NCBI GenBank assembly: GCA_015654475.1
Contig: JAATGV010000009.1
Span: 1 to 64,000, forward strand
DNA length: 64,000 nt
Origin: Actinomycetales bacterium
GTDB taxonomy: Bacteria > Actinomycetota > Actinomycetes > Actinomycetales > Microbacteriaceae
Reading direction: 5' to 3'
Below are positions 16,143-25,660 of the stretch, piece by piece. A program made the position numbers and the translations under genes. Within the stretch, counting starts at the first letter, position 1. Each line of letters opens with the position of its first letter. Below the pieces are notes generated by a model. It was not told where the DNA came from, searched no databases, and saw nothing but the letters and a program-made list of their open reading frames with translations.

Positions 16143-17969
16143 TTATCCCCGCATCCACCGGCGCACCGTGGCGATGCGGTCCCTCAGATCTTCAAGGCTG
16201 GCTTGCGCGACGGGCGGGCCGCCGCAAGCGTTGCGCAGCTGCGCATGAATTTTGCCGTGCGGGATGGAGGTCGCCGCAGCACGAATCGAGACAAGCCGGT
16301 GCAGTTCGGTGCGCGCCTCTGCGACCTGCTCATACAACGGCTTCTCGACTGGCACCGCTGAGGTGACGGACTTCGCTGCGTCGTTCGATCGGCCGCCGCG
16401 ACGTTTTGCCGCCTGCTTGGTGCGGTGCGCGGCAAGCAAATCACGCACCTGTTCGGGCTCAAGCAGACCCGGAATTCCGATGAAGTCGAGCTCTTCCTCG
16501 CTACCGATCTCTGCATCGAAGCCGACCTCGCCGCCATCGAACAGCACCTTGTCGAAGGTGGCGGTCGCATCCAATGCCTCAAATTCACCGTCATCGTCAC
16601 CAAGCAGTTCGCTGCTGGCAGAGTCGGCCCGATTGGCAGAATCGAGTAGACCGTCATCCCAGCCTTCATCGCCCCGTTTGCGGTCGAGCACATGGTCGCG
16701 TTCGAGCTCCATGGTTGATGCGAGGGCGAGTAGCGGAGCGACGCTCGGCAGAAAGATGGTTGCCGTCTCGCCACGCTTTCTTGCCCGCACAAACCGCCCG
16801 ACAACCTGGGCGAAAAAGAGAGGCGTCGAAGAACTCGTCGCATAGACACCCACAGAGAGGCGCGGAATATCGACGCCCTCAGAGACCATGCGCACTGCCA
16901 CAATCCACCTGGCTTTTCCGTTGGAGAATTGGGCAATTTTGGCGCTCGCCGCGTCTTCGTCCGAGAGCACGACGGTCGGCGTCTCACCGGTGAGCCGGGT
17001 CAGAATTTGGGCGTACGCACGCGCGGCCTTCTGATCGGTGGCAAGCACGAGTCCTGCCGCATCGGGCACTCCGCGCCGAACTTCCGAAAGCCGACGATCG
17101 GCCGCGCTCAGCACCGACTCGATCCATTCGCCTGAGGCATCGAGCGCAGTGCGCCACGCTTGCGCGGTGATGTCTTGGGTGGTCACGTCGCCGAGCACAG
17201 CCGTCATCTCGTCACCCATCTTGGTGCGCCAGCGCATCTCGCCTGCGTACGACATGAAGATGACGGGGCGCACAACCCCGTCAGCTAGGGCACGGCCATA
17301 ACTGTAGCTGTAGTCGGGACGCGAGGTGCGAGCGCCATCATCGTCCGGGAGGTAGGTGACGAACGGGATGGGCGACGTGTCTGACCGGAAAGGCGTGCCT
17401 GTCAGTGCGAGCCTGCGGGTTGCCGGCTCAAATGCGGTGCGGATACCATCACCCCAGCTGAGCGCATCCCCTCCGTGATGGATCTCGTCGAGAATCGCGA
17501 GGGTAGGCCGGCTGACGACGATTGCACGGAGCACTGCCGGGTCTGCGGCAATCTGCGCGTAGGTGACGACGACACCGTGAAACTGACTGCCGAAGGACCC
17601 GTCTGCATTGCGGAACTGCGGGTTGAGGCGGATGCTGACCCGGTGTGCGGCATCGGCCCACTGGCGTTTGAGGTGTTCCGTTGGCACGACAATGACGAGT
17701 TGGGTGACGGTATGCCGGGCAAGCAGTTCGGTAGCAAGACGCAATGCAAAGGTGGTCTTGCCTGCCCCTGGCGTCGCGGCGGCCAGGAAGTCGCGCGGTT
17801 CAGTAGTGAAGTACTGTGTGAGGGCCTCAGCCTGCCATGCGCGCAGCTTGTCCGCCGTGCCCCAGGCCGCACGCCGCGGAAACGCGGGTGGCAATGACTC
17901 CGCGGCGGGAGTGCCGTATGGGGTCGAGGGTTCTGCCTGGTAGGTCACTTGTGTAGATGGTAGTCGCAT
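16143..17969 (-). CDS. SF2 DEAD/DEAH-box helicase
   Basis: 608 aa from ATG 17969. Motif I is ATPGAGKTTFAL, motif II DEIHH, motif III LTGTPF. The C-terminal RecA domain has MVSEGVDIPRLSVGVYAT and QVVGRFVRARKRG (motifs V and VI). The last ~150 residues are acidic then basic and unassigned. It unwinds or translocates on nucleic acid; it resembles actinobacterial stand-alone repair-type helicases. The start is uncertain: 17969 has no clear SD. A frame-shifted ATG at 18099 has GGAGG 6 nt upstream and reads an acceptable N-terminal peptide for about 55 codons before diverging, so a frameshift around 17940-17990 is possible. Confidence 0.82.
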   Translation of the reverse strand: MRLPSTQVTYQAEPSTPYGTPAAESLPPAFPRRAAWGTADKLRAWQAEALTQYFTTEPRDFLAAATPGAGKTTFALRLATELLARHTVTQLVIVVPTEHLKRQWADAAHRVSIRLNPQFRNADGSFGSQFHGVVVTYAQIAADPAVLRAIVVSRPTLAILDEIHHGGDALSWGDGIRTAFEPATRRLALTGTPFRSDTSPIPFVTYLPDDDGARTSRPDYSYSYGRALADGVVRPVIFMSYAGEMRWRTKMGDEMTAVLGDVTTQDITAQAWRTALDASGEWIESVLSAADRRLSEVRRGVPDAAGLVLATDQKAARAYAQILTRLTGETPTVVLSDEDAASAKIAQFSNGKARWIVAVRMVSEGVDIPRLSVGVYATSSSTPLFFAQVVGRFVRARKRGETATIFLPSVAPLLALASTMELERDHVLDRKRGDEGWDDGLLDSANRADSASSELLGDDDGEFEALDATATFDKVLFDGGEVGFDAEIGSEEELDFIGIPGLLEPEQVRDLLAAHRTKQAAKRRGGRSNDAAKSVTSAVPVEKPLYEQVAEARTELHRLVSIRAAATSIPHGKIHAQLRNACGGPPVAQASLEDLRDRIATVRRWMRG

Positions 17970-18126
17970 CGACTGACATGTTGGGTTCGGGCCCGGCCGT
18001 GTCTCCGGGTGTTTGTTGGATATCCCAATCGGGTCGTTGTGTCGGCTGAATCCGCATCTCGTCGAAACTGAACGTGGCCGTCGACGCATCCAAATTCATC
18101 CATCGCCTCCGTAAACCAGAGGACCC

Positions 18127-18155
18127 GCAAGGTTAACTACCTGCGAGGTTAACTA
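18127..18155. promoter_or_regulatory. Paired direct repeat (GC)AGGTTAACTA upstream of the polysaccharide locus
   Basis: AGGTTAACTA occurs at 18130-18139 and 18146-18155, 16 bp apart, each containing the palindrome GTTAAC. It lies between the helicase and the first exopolysaccharide gene, in AT-rich DNA. Two same-face sites suggest a regulator binding site; no protein can be assigned. Confidence 0.4.
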
Positions 18156-18263
18156 ATCGTAAAATTTCGACCCAAGCTCGTATCCTCATCACGCGAAAAT
18201 ATATGATTGAGGCGTCGCGGTTGGGAGTACCCAATTTTCTTCACACAGAGAGGAATGTTCGCC

Positions 18264-18512
18264 ATGGCGGTAAAAGTTTGGACCGTTGTACTGGTTGTAT
18301 TTTTTGGCGTAACCATGGTCCTCTCTCTCGATCTCGAAGCAGTGTGCTCGACCGTTGGGCTCGGGTCGCATGTGGATGAGGTGCGTTCGTGGGTCGCACT
18401 TGCCTGGGTTGTCTCCGGAGTTGCCGGGTTTATCGCCGCCGGATGGTTTTTGATGGTGCATTCCCACCGCAAGGCGTCACGCCAAGGTTCCGTCGTTACA
18501 TCGGAGGCGTAA
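18264..18512 (+). CDS. Small two-helix membrane protein at start of polysaccharide locus
   Basis: 82 aa with two hydrophobic segments (VWTVVLVVFFGVTMVLSL and VALAWVVSGVAGFIAAGWFLMV) and a short basic tail. AGAGGA lies 9 nt before the ATG at 18264; the in-frame ATG at 18255 is too close to it. It ends 5 bp before the sugar transferase start. A protein of the same size, layout and N-terminus (MA-x-[KR]-[VI]-W) occurs at 25661-25900, so they may be related. I do not recognise the family. Confidence 0.6.
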   Translation: MAVKVWTVVLVVFFGVTMVLSLDLEAVCSTVGLGSHVDEVRSWVALAWVVSGVAGFIAAGWFLMVHSHRKASRQGSVVTSEA

Positions 18513-18517
18513 AAGAA

Positions 18518-20101
18518 GTGGCCGACACTGCGGATGTCAGCGTTGCCCCAACACTCCGGCCGGGGCCGCGGCCTGTGGCGGAGGGCCAATCTGAATTGCC
18601 ACACCAAACTTTATGGAGTAGGTGGACCAAACCGCGACAAGGAAAGGATCCTCGTACGCCCTGGCAGCGGGATTATGTCAAAAGGTTGCGTGTCACTGAT
18701 TTACTTGTGATTCTCTGGGCTGTCTTTGCGGCGCAATTGATCTGGTTCGATTCCGCCGCGCTGATGCTTGATTTCCCGACCTCCGGAAGCGCCCAAGTCA
18801 GCTATACCGTGGTCTCTCTTGTATTGGCAGTCTGCTGGTATATTGCGCTTGGCGCTCTGCAGAGCCGCGACCCACGCATCATCGGCCTGAATTCCGACGA
18901 GTATCGGCGCGTTGGCGAAGCCTCATTGTGGGTTTTCGGCCTCTTTGCCATGGTGTCGTATTTGCTCAAACTTGAGCTGGCTCGAGGCTATTTCCTGACG
19001 ACCATTCCACTTGGAGTTCTTGGCCTGCTCACATCGCGCTGGCTGTGGCGAAACTGGCTCCACCTCGAACGCAGACTTGGTCACTTCGGACTCAGGGTGG
19101 TGATCGTGGGCTCGCCCGTGACGGTGACAACGGTGGCGCGGCAGCTCATCGAGCATCCCGAGGCAGGCTATTTCGTCGCCGGCGTGTGCGTCGACCATGG
19201 TGAGCCCGGCACAACGCTTGGCAACACAGGAATTCCCGTTCTCGGTTCGGTGTCTGATGCGATTGCGGCGATGGACGAGGCGGATGCATCCACACTCGTC
19301 GTCACGGCCTCCAGGCTCCTGCCGCCGAGGAAGCTGCGCGAGCTGAGCTGGGCGCTGGAACCGGGGCGCCGCCATCTGGTCATGGCACCAACGTTGATTG
19401 ATGTTGCCGGTCCGCGCATTTCGACCCGTCCCGTCGCGGGTCTACCACTGATGCACGTGGAGACGCCTCGCTATGAGGGCGGTGCGCGTGCCGTAAAGCG
19501 CTCGTTCGACATTTGCAGCACTCTGCTGGGTTTGCTGTTGCTGTCGCCGTTGCTGATCGTTGTGGCCATCGCGGTGAAGCTGGATTCGCCCGGCCCTATT
19601 CTGTTTCGCCAGGATCGGGTGGGCAAGAACGGCACCCACTTCAAGATGTTGAAGTTTCGGTCGATGCGCGTCGGCGCTGAGGCGATGTTGGCGAAGCTGG
19701 AGGCGGAGCGACTTGCGGCCGGCGATACTGAGGTCGGAAATTCGGTGATGTTCAAGATGAAGCATGACCCGCGGGTAACTCGGGTGGGTCGTGTTCTTCG
19801 CCGGTACAGCATCGACGAATTCCCCCAGTTCTTCAACGTGCTTAAAGGGGACATGAGCTTGGTCGGGCCCCGCCCGCCGCTACCGCGCGAAGTCGAGCTC
19901 TATGAGTCGGATGTGACACGCAAGTTCCTCGTCAAGCCCGGTATCACAGGCTTGTGGCAGGTCAGCGGCCGCTCGAATCTGGACTGGGATGCGTCAGTTC
20001 GTCTCGACCTGTATTACGTCGAGAATTGGACTCTGGCTGGGGACATGGTGATCTTGTGGCGCACTGCGCGTGCGGTGTTCGCGCGCCAAGGTGCGTACTA
20101 G
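18518..20101 (+). CDS. Polyprenyl-phosphate sugar-1-phosphate transferase (exopolysaccharide initiating enzyme)
   Basis: 527 aa from GTG 18518, with GGAGG about 10 nt upstream. Four helices at ~60-180 and a Rossmann-like CoA-binding_3 domain (~190-330) precede the bacterial sugar transferase domain. That domain has KRSFDICSTLLGLLLL, PGPILFRQDRVGKNG, KFRSMR, LVGPRPPLPREVE and KPGITGLWQVSGRS. It transfers a sugar-1-phosphate to undecaprenyl phosphate at the inner membrane, the first step of a Wzx/Wzy pathway. The polymerase and flippase lie 11-13 kb downstream. Confidence 0.93.
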   Translation: MADTADVSVAPTLRPGPRPVAEGQSELPHQTLWSRWTKPRQGKDPRTPWQRDYVKRLRVTDLLVILWAVFAAQLIWFDSAALMLDFPTSGSAQVSYTVVSLVLAVCWYIALGALQSRDPRIIGLNSDEYRRVGEASLWVFGLFAMVSYLLKLELARGYFLTTIPLGVLGLLTSRWLWRNWLHLERRLGHFGLRVVIVGSPVTVTTVARQLIEHPEAGYFVAGVCVDHGEPGTTLGNTGIPVLGSVSDAIAAMDEADASTLVVTASRLLPPRKLRELSWALEPGRRHLVMAPTLIDVAGPRISTRPVAGLPLMHVETPRYEGGARAVKRSFDICSTLLGLLLLSPLLIVVAIAVKLDSPGPILFRQDRVGKNGTHFKMLKFRSMRVGAEAMLAKLEAERLAAGDTEVGNSVMFKMKHDPRVTRVGRVLRRYSIDEFPQFFNVLKGDMSLVGPRPPLPREVELYESDVTRKFLVKPGITGLWQVSGRSNLDWDASVRLDLYYVENWTLAGDMVILWRTARAVFARQGAY

Positions 20102-20109
20102 CCGGGTGC

Positions 20110-20129
20110 TTTAAGTAAGTTTAAGTAAG
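20110..20129. repeat. Tandem 10-bp repeat TTTAAGTAAG
   Basis: Two perfect copies lie head to tail 8 bp after the sugar transferase stop. The rest of the gap to 20265 has loose CATAACC repeats and no gene. Confidence 0.6.
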
Positions 20130-20265
20130 AAGGACAGGACCGCCGCCATGCCGACCGGAGCGCGTAACCCAACCCTGGCGCACATAACCTTGGCGCGAAG
20201 CACATAACCCCCGCTCCCGGAGGCGGCATAACCCACCAGATCCATCCACACCCAGGCTGCTCGCC

Positions 20266-20910
20266 TCAGCCGCGATCGCTCGCCTCAGCGCTGCCGTCGG
20301 CATCGTCGTCTGCACCACTCCCCCATGCCTGCCAAGGGAATCCCGCCCCTAGCGCGTCGAGAATGGTCTCGATTGCTGGCACGAGTTGGTCGGCCATCTG
20401 CTGGTAGAGCGCCTTGTCGCCTCCGACGGGGTCGAGAATATCGTCGTCGGATGGGTCGAGTACGGGCAGGTACCCGCGGAACTTCGCGGCCTCGACGGTG
20501 ATGGATTCGAGCCGAGCGGCGGGCTGGGCCGCGGTCGGCATATTTTCCTCAGGTATCCCGCCATCGATAATGCGGGCGAACTCCCGAATGGTGAAAGTGT
20601 GTCGGCTTGCCCGGGGAAGCATCCGCGCCACTGCGGCACGATGTTCACGCGCGGCACCGAGGATGAGGCCGGCTCCCCTGACCGCCTCGACGTCAAGGCC
20701 ACGTGAGAGCGGTGGCTCGGTGACAGTCACGCCGAGAGAGCGAGCGATATCCAGTGAGCCCTCTGTGATGGGGACACCCGCCACTCCGGCGGTTCCGGCA
20801 CTGGCGAGGTCGACCGTGGCACCAAGGCTTCGCCTGAGCAGCAGTTCGGCGAGCGGCGAGCGGCAGACGTTCCCAGTGCAAACCAACAGGAGCCGTGGAG
20901 CGGTGATCAT
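20266..20910 (-). CDS. Low-molecular-weight protein-tyrosine phosphatase
   Basis: 214 aa. The P-loop is VCTGNVCRSP (C-x5-R-S) at residues ~10-18, and the general acid loop is DPSDDDILDP near residue 150. The last ~40 residues are an acidic low-complexity tail beyond the usual ~160-aa family length. In polysaccharide loci this enzyme (Wzb/CpsB-like) dephosphorylates the BY-kinase, here at 23863-25356, so the pair should control chain length or export. Confidence 0.88.
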   Translation of the reverse strand: MITAPRLLLVCTGNVCRSPLAELLLRRSLGATVDLASAGTAGVAGVPITEGSLDIARSLGVTVTEPPLSRGLDVEAVRGAGLILGAAREHRAAVARMLPRASRHTFTIREFARIIDGGIPEENMPTAAQPAARLESITVEAAKFRGYLPVLDPSDDDILDPVGGDKALYQQMADQLVPAIETILDALGAGFPWQAWGSGADDDADGSAEASDRG

Positions 20911-21041
20911 GTGTCCCCTGGATTCAGTCCAACAGTCTATTTTTGGGGCGTTGCGACAAGCAGGCTTGATGATTCGACTCGGTATTGCGATTTCTCACGA
21001 CCGAAACGATCGTCTCGATAGATGGCACAAATACGATTTTC

Positions 21042-21087
21042 ATTGCGTGAGGGGCGTTGCCAATTGTGGCAGCGCCCCTCACGCAAT
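21042..21087. terminator. 20-bp-arm hairpin between phosphatase and surface protein
   Basis: ATTGCGTGAGGGGCGTTGCC and the complementary strand at 21068-21087 (one G-T wobble) enclose the loop AATTGT. It lies 44 bp beyond the stop of the Lys-rich secreted protein and probably ends that transcript. No clear T-run. Confidence 0.75.
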
Positions 21088-21131
21088 AGCGATACCCCGA
21101 TCGTTAAGAAGGGGCGATCACATGCAACTGA

Positions 21132-21764
21132 TTATTTGGTCTTCTTGAACTTCGCCGTGTAGCTCTTCGCACCGAACTTGGTCGAAGTTGCCTTGTACGT
21201 GATGGTCACTTTGTAGGTGCCCTTCTTCTTGGCACCAGAGTACTTGACCTTGGCCGTTCCCTTGCTACCGATCTTGACGGACTTCTTCAAGGACTTCGAA
21301 CCCTTCGGGCCCTTGACAGTGACTGTGACCGTCGAGCCCTTAACGCCCTTGATCGTGACTGTGGTCTTGGTTGTCTTCTTCTTCGTGATCTTGGTGGCTT
21401 TCGCTGACGCCTTGGCGTACGCCGACCCGATGGTGATCTTCTTGGTAACCTTGTCCTTGCCTGAAACAAGCGTCACGGTGTACTTGCCAGCCTTTGTCGG
21501 CAACTTGATTGCCTTGCTGACAGCGCCAGTCGACGAGGCTTTGGCAGTGGTCTTGCTCGAGCCGATTGTGATGGTCACTGTGGCACCGGCACTGAAGTTA
21601 CCGCCCTTGACAGTGATCGTCTTTCCTCCGGCGGGTGTCGATGGGACACTCACGGTGAGCGGCTTACTGGCGATATATTTTGCGTCTGCCGCCGTGAATC
21701 CGCCAAGCGACAGAGCCACAGTGGCAGCTACTGCGATCACAGTGGCAACATTTTTTCTTTTCAT
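21132..21764 (-). CDS. Secreted lysine-rich Ig-like repeat protein
   Basis: 210 aa. AGGAG lies 7 nt before the ATG at 21764. The signal peptide is VATVIAVAATVALSLGG..ADA. The mature part has two or three beta-sandwich-like repeats (GGKTITVKGGNFSAGATVTITIG and the later KGTYKVTITY) and is extremely Lys/Thr-rich with almost no acidic residues, so very basic (compare KFGAKSYTAKFKKTK). It could bind the acidic polysaccharide made by this locus or teichoic acids. Function unknown. Confidence 0.75.
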   Translation of the reverse strand: MKRKNVATVIAVAATVALSLGGFTAADAKYIASKPLTVSVPSTPAGGKTITVKGGNFSAGATVTITIGSSKTTAKASSTGAVSKAIKLPTKAGKYTVTLVSGKDKVTKKITIGSAYAKASAKATKITKKKTTKTTVTIKGVKGSTVTVTVKGPKGSKSLKKSVKIGSKGTAKVKYSGAKKKGTYKVTITYKATSTKFGAKSYTAKFKKTK

Positions 21765-21942
21765 TGCGTGCTCCTGATTGTCGAACTTCACATTATTGCC
21801 CCGTCAGAGGCGGATCGTTCTTTGTCGTCTTTGTCGTCGCCGGACTGACTACGCCGGTTGCGTGAAGATTCTATCCTCGGTACTACCCACGATCAAATAT
21901 GATTCTGCGTTTGTTTCCTTAGATGTAACATTCTGTTTTTCG

Positions 21943-23745
21943 TCATTCTGTGGGTGTGCAGACGCCTTCAGTATGAGTGGTCACCGTTGCAGCGTTGATG
22001 AGGGGCGGAAGAATGATGCTCGGATGGGCGCTGAGCGCCTTCCCATCGTCATCCTGGGCGGGCTCGTCCCAGCTCACGACGATGTTCCTTGTTTGCCCCG
22101 GTTCGAAGTCGAGGTCGAGAATCAGAAACTGCCTACCGTTTTCGTATCCATACGAGGCCCCGGTTTCTTCCCCATCGACCGTGACGGTGTTGACGTTGAT
22201 GACATCGAGTGGTGTATAGATGACAACAAGTTTGCGAGTGCTTCCCAGCGTGTATTTTGTTCCATCGGACAGGTCGCTTCTGCCTGTCATATAGGCGGGC
22301 AGCCCGCTGGTCGGCGCTTCGTTGCTGACATCGACGGTGAGGGTGCCAGGTCGGCTGGTCGGAGTATCCGGGTCTGTTGTGCACGCGCCAAGCGTGTAGT
22401 CGACTGTGGTGTCTTGGAACGAGTCGAGCTTGTTGCCTGCGCCGTTGATGAACCGTACGCTCGCAGTCGGCCCAGCGGTGGATGGAAAGCTTCCTGACAC
22501 GCCGACGGCGACGATCTGCTTCTGTTCACTGGAATGCGTGGACCACATTTGCACGTAGTCGGCGGTTTCCGTACCGAGACCGGCGGAAATCAGGCTTCCC
22601 ACGCTGATGCCGTCATCGGCAAAGTTGCTGAAGACTTGACTGATGATGAGTGCAACGGCGAGATCTTTTTGGGCAGCTTTTTTGTAGTCTTTGTAAACCC
22701 CGATGGTGAGGTATTCGGCGAGATCTTGGGGCTGGATGGTGCGGTCACCGACGGTGACTGGGCCGGTCGCTGCCGCGAGGTATTGCACGATGCCTTGACC
22801 GAGGGTGATGGTGCCGTCGACCTGGGTGCCACCGCGAGCATTCCACGCCGCGGTCATGAGTTTGCCAGTGTCGGGGAAGTTGGCGGCGAGGTTGAGCGAT
22901 GCCCAGTCGTTGAAATACTCTTCGCCCCAGTATTCGTAGAGGTCTCTAGGCACGCTGTCGGTCGGCACTGCGGCACCAGCGATGAGGTCGTCGTTGGTGC
23001 CTTGTTCCTGCATAGTGAGCGTGCCGTCGTGCACGGTAACGATGACATATGCCGAGACGAGCCCTCCGGTGACACGGGCCTCACCGAGATTTTGGTTGAT
23101 GATGAGCCAGGTTCGGTCTCCGTTTGAGCCAAGGATGATGGGCAGCGCGGCAACGAAAGGTTTGATATTGGATAAGGATGCGTTTGCTTGCGTCAGTCCT
23201 GCGGCGAGTGGCACGACCTTGTCGGCAAGTGGAGCGAGCAAATCGCTGGTGTCTTGCCCTGCGAGCTTTTCTGAGCTGCGTGCGACGGCATCTTGCAATG
23301 TCTTGAGCGAGGTGGGCAGGGTCGCGAGTTCGGTGAGGTCGAATCCTCCCCCGTCGGCGGCAAGTTTCGGTAGCGTAGCGACAAGGGGTTTGGCGGAGGC
23401 AAGCAGGTCGTCGGCGACAGCGCTGACCGCTCTCAGTGTGCTGATGTCGTCTCCGATGAACGGGAGTTCACTGGCGAGACGAACGCCGAGGCTGTCGGAG
23501 GCTTCAACGGCTTCGCTCGCGACCTGCTGCGCCGCACCGACGGTGGTTGCGAGGCTGTCTAGATGAGAGCCGCTGAGTTGGCTGCTGGCGGTGCTTGCCA
23601 CGTCGGAAACCTTTTGCAGGCCCTGCACCATTTTCCACGTGCTGAGACCGAGCCATGCCGCCATCGCGAGCAGTAGCACGACCACGACGATGACGACACT
23701 CCAGATGGGGTGCCTACGTGGCCATGCAATGAGCGGCTTCTGCAT
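21943..23745 (-). CDS. DUF4012 membrane-anchored exported protein
   Basis: 600 aa. One N-terminal helix (WSVVIVVVVLLLAMAAWLGLS) then a long extracellular part. The DUF4012 core contains TWLIINQNLGEARVTGGL, with blocks such as FNDWASLNLAANFPDTGKL and WNARGGTQVDGTI. Proteins of this family accompany actinobacterial polysaccharide loci beside BY-kinases; their biochemical role is not established to my knowledge. It lies 117 bp downstream of the kinase on the same strand. The resemblance of the core to LytR-CpsA-Psr proteins would be worth a structural comparison. Confidence 0.85.
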   Translation of the reverse strand: MQKPLIAWPRRHPIWSVVIVVVVLLLAMAAWLGLSTWKMVQGLQKVSDVASTASSQLSGSHLDSLATTVGAAQQVASEAVEASDSLGVRLASELPFIGDDISTLRAVSAVADDLLASAKPLVATLPKLAADGGGFDLTELATLPTSLKTLQDAVARSSEKLAGQDTSDLLAPLADKVVPLAAGLTQANASLSNIKPFVAALPIILGSNGDRTWLIINQNLGEARVTGGLVSAYVIVTVHDGTLTMQEQGTNDDLIAGAAVPTDSVPRDLYEYWGEEYFNDWASLNLAANFPDTGKLMTAAWNARGGTQVDGTITLGQGIVQYLAAATGPVTVGDRTIQPQDLAEYLTIGVYKDYKKAAQKDLAVALIISQVFSNFADDGISVGSLISAGLGTETADYVQMWSTHSSEQKQIVAVGVSGSFPSTAGPTASVRFINGAGNKLDSFQDTTVDYTLGACTTDPDTPTSRPGTLTVDVSNEAPTSGLPAYMTGRSDLSDGTKYTLGSTRKLVVIYTPLDVINVNTVTVDGEETGASYGYENGRQFLILDLDFEPGQTRNIVVSWDEPAQDDDGKALSAHPSIILPPLINAATVTTHTEGVCTPTE

Positions 23746-23862
23746 ACGTGCGGTGTCGCTTTCTCAACCGGTGGTATCTCGGGTTCTCACTCGCTGTGAC
23801 CTTATCGATCGTATATTGCCCGGTTGTTTCTTCGGCACGATGCTCAGCGTGTCTTTGTCGCG

Positions 23863-25356
23863 CTATCGCTGGCTCGGCTGGGTGCGTGGCTTTGGTGGCA
23901 GGCTCGGGGTACCCGTGGCTTTGGTGGCACTTGCGGAGGTTTCTTCGTTTTTGGTTGCGCCACCGCTCTTCGCTTCGTTTTCGACAGCCTTGGTGCTTCC
24001 GTAGTAACCGCCGTAGTAACTGTACTGGTCGTAGCCGTACGCGTCCGGACCCTTGGTGGGGAGCATGGTGATGACTACACCGAGCACCCGCGCATTGAGT
24101 TTGCCGAGCGCTTCGATGACGCCGGCGAGCTGGTTGCGTCGGGTCTTGCCCGCCGCAACGATGACGATCGCACCGCCGGTGAGTTGGGCGAGCAGGGCAG
24201 CGTCGGTGACGGGCAGCACCGGGGTGCCATCGAAGATGACGATGTCGTACTCTTTTTCGAGTCGTTCTATGAGGGCCCTCATAGAACTGCCGCCGAGCAG
24301 TTCGCTTGGGTTGGGGGGTATGCGCCCTGACGGCAACACTTGGAGTCCGGATTCTCCCCATTCTTGAAGAGCGTCGTCGAGTTCGACTGTGCCAAGCAGC
24401 ACATCCGTGAGCCCGACGCTGCCTTCGATACCCAGATAGTTGGCGAGCTGGGGCTTGCGTAAGTCGGCATCGACGATGACGACCCGCGTTCCCGCTTGCG
24501 CAATGGTGATCGCCAGGTTGGCCGATGTGGTGCTTTTGCCTTCGCTTGGCATGGCTGAGGTCACGACGAAGCTGTTGCGGTTGTCGAGGGTGATGTATTG
24601 GATATTGGTGCGCAAGGTGCGGAATGACTCGGCGCGTTGGGAACGCGATTGCAGGTGCACGACGAGCGGATGCGCAGCCGCGTCCGGGTCGAACGCGATG
24701 CCCCCGACAACGACGGCGTCCGTGAGTTGTTGCACATCACGCAGGCCGCGAATGCGGGTATCGAGGGCCTCAATCAATACGGCGAGCCCGAGGCCGAGCG
24801 CGAGCCCGACCAGGGCACCGAGTGCCACATTGAGTTTGATGTTCGGTGCACTGGGCGATGTGGGAGCCGTCGCCGGCTCGATGGTAGAGAGTTTGACCGG
24901 AGATGTTCCAGTTGCATCGGTGCGCTCGATTTCGTCGACAACAGTTGGCAAGACGCTTCCAATGGCGTTGGCTATCGCCGCGGCTTGTTCGGCAGATCCG
25001 TCTGTCACCGAGACAGACAAGATAACCGTATTGAGCGCGGCGGACGCCGCCACGTTGGAGGAGAGGCCGCCAACTGTGGTGTCGAGGCCAAGCTTGGTAA
25101 TGACTGGCTGGAGCACGCGAGCGGTGGTCGTCATGTCGGCGTAGCTCTTGATCCGTGCTTGGGCGAAGGTGTTGCCGCTGGTCAGATCTGAGACGCTGTC
25201 CCCTTGCGAGGTGGAGACGAAGATCTGGGTGCTCGCGGTATAACTGCGCGGCGTCAGGAGGGATACGGCAGCAGCCACAATCAGCCCCATAACCGTAAGC
25301 GCTGCGATGGCCACCCATCTCTTGCGCAGAATCCTGATGTAGTCGCGAAGTTCCAA
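23863..25356 (-). CDS. Wzz-BY-kinase fusion (polysaccharide chain-length tyrosine autokinase)
   Basis: About 497 aa. An N-terminal Wzz domain with helices at ~15-35 and ~175-200 flanks an extracellular segment. The cytoplasmic kinase has Walker A SEGKSTTSAN, Walker A' VVIVDADLRKP and Walker B DIVIFDGTPVLP. The tail has a tyrosine cluster YGYDQYSYYGGYYG, the usual autophosphorylation site. The start is probably TTG at 25356 (reading MELRDYIRILRKRW, the common family N-terminus) with GAGGG about 8 nt upstream. A GTG at 25371 would add five residues. Confidence 0.92.
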   Translation of the reverse strand: MELRDYIRILRKRWVAIAALTVMGLIVAAAVSLLTPRSYTASTQIFVSTSQGDSVSDLTSGNTFAQARIKSYADMTTTARVLQPVITKLGLDTTVGGLSSNVAASAALNTVILSVSVTDGSAEQAAAIANAIGSVLPTVVDEIERTDATGTSPVKLSTIEPATAPTSPSAPNIKLNVALGALVGLALGLGLAVLIEALDTRIRGLRDVQQLTDAVVVGGIAFDPDAAAHPLVVHLQSRSQRAESFRTLRTNIQYITLDNRNSFVVTSAMPSEGKSTTSANLAITIAQAGTRVVIVDADLRKPQLANYLGIEGSVGLTDVLLGTVELDDALQEWGESGLQVLPSGRIPPNPSELLGGSSMRALIERLEKEYDIVIFDGTPVLPVTDAALLAQLTGGAIVIVAAGKTRRNQLAGVIEALGKLNARVLGVVITMLPTKGPDAYGYDQYSYYGGYYGSTKAVENEAKSGGATKNEETSASATKATGTPSLPPKPRTQPSQR

Positions 25357-25660
25357 TGCGCCATCCCTCACTCTAAATGTCGGTCAAGGCCTCAGCCAGA
25401 AGTCTAGGGGGCCCCGGCCTGGCTGACCACTGTAGCGTGGCTATTCGTCCGAGAAGGGCTTCGAATTAGTATTTTGTAAACTATCGAGTGGTTGCCGTCG
25501 CGGAGTTTGCGTAGCGGATTGTGGATGCTTTCGGCAGATGCACGCTTGCACCCGGCAACGCGAGTTAACACTTCGTTACAGTCTCAGGTTCTCGTCATCA
25601 TTGATGTGCCCTGTCGGATATCGTCTTCCTACCGGGGCGACTATTTAGTGAGGCATGAGC
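25357..25660. other. Divergent promoter region inside the polysaccharide locus
   Basis: This 304-bp gap separates the leftward kinase unit from the rightward glycosyltransferase operon. It is AT-richer around 25460-25480. I see no RNA gene, repeat or coding signal. Confidence 0.4.

Noticed and set aside
21217-21777. Plus-strand hydrophobic frame opposite the Lys-rich protein
   Set aside because: Antisense of Lys/Thr codons produces Phe/Val-rich sequence; the minus-strand gene has RBS and signal peptide.
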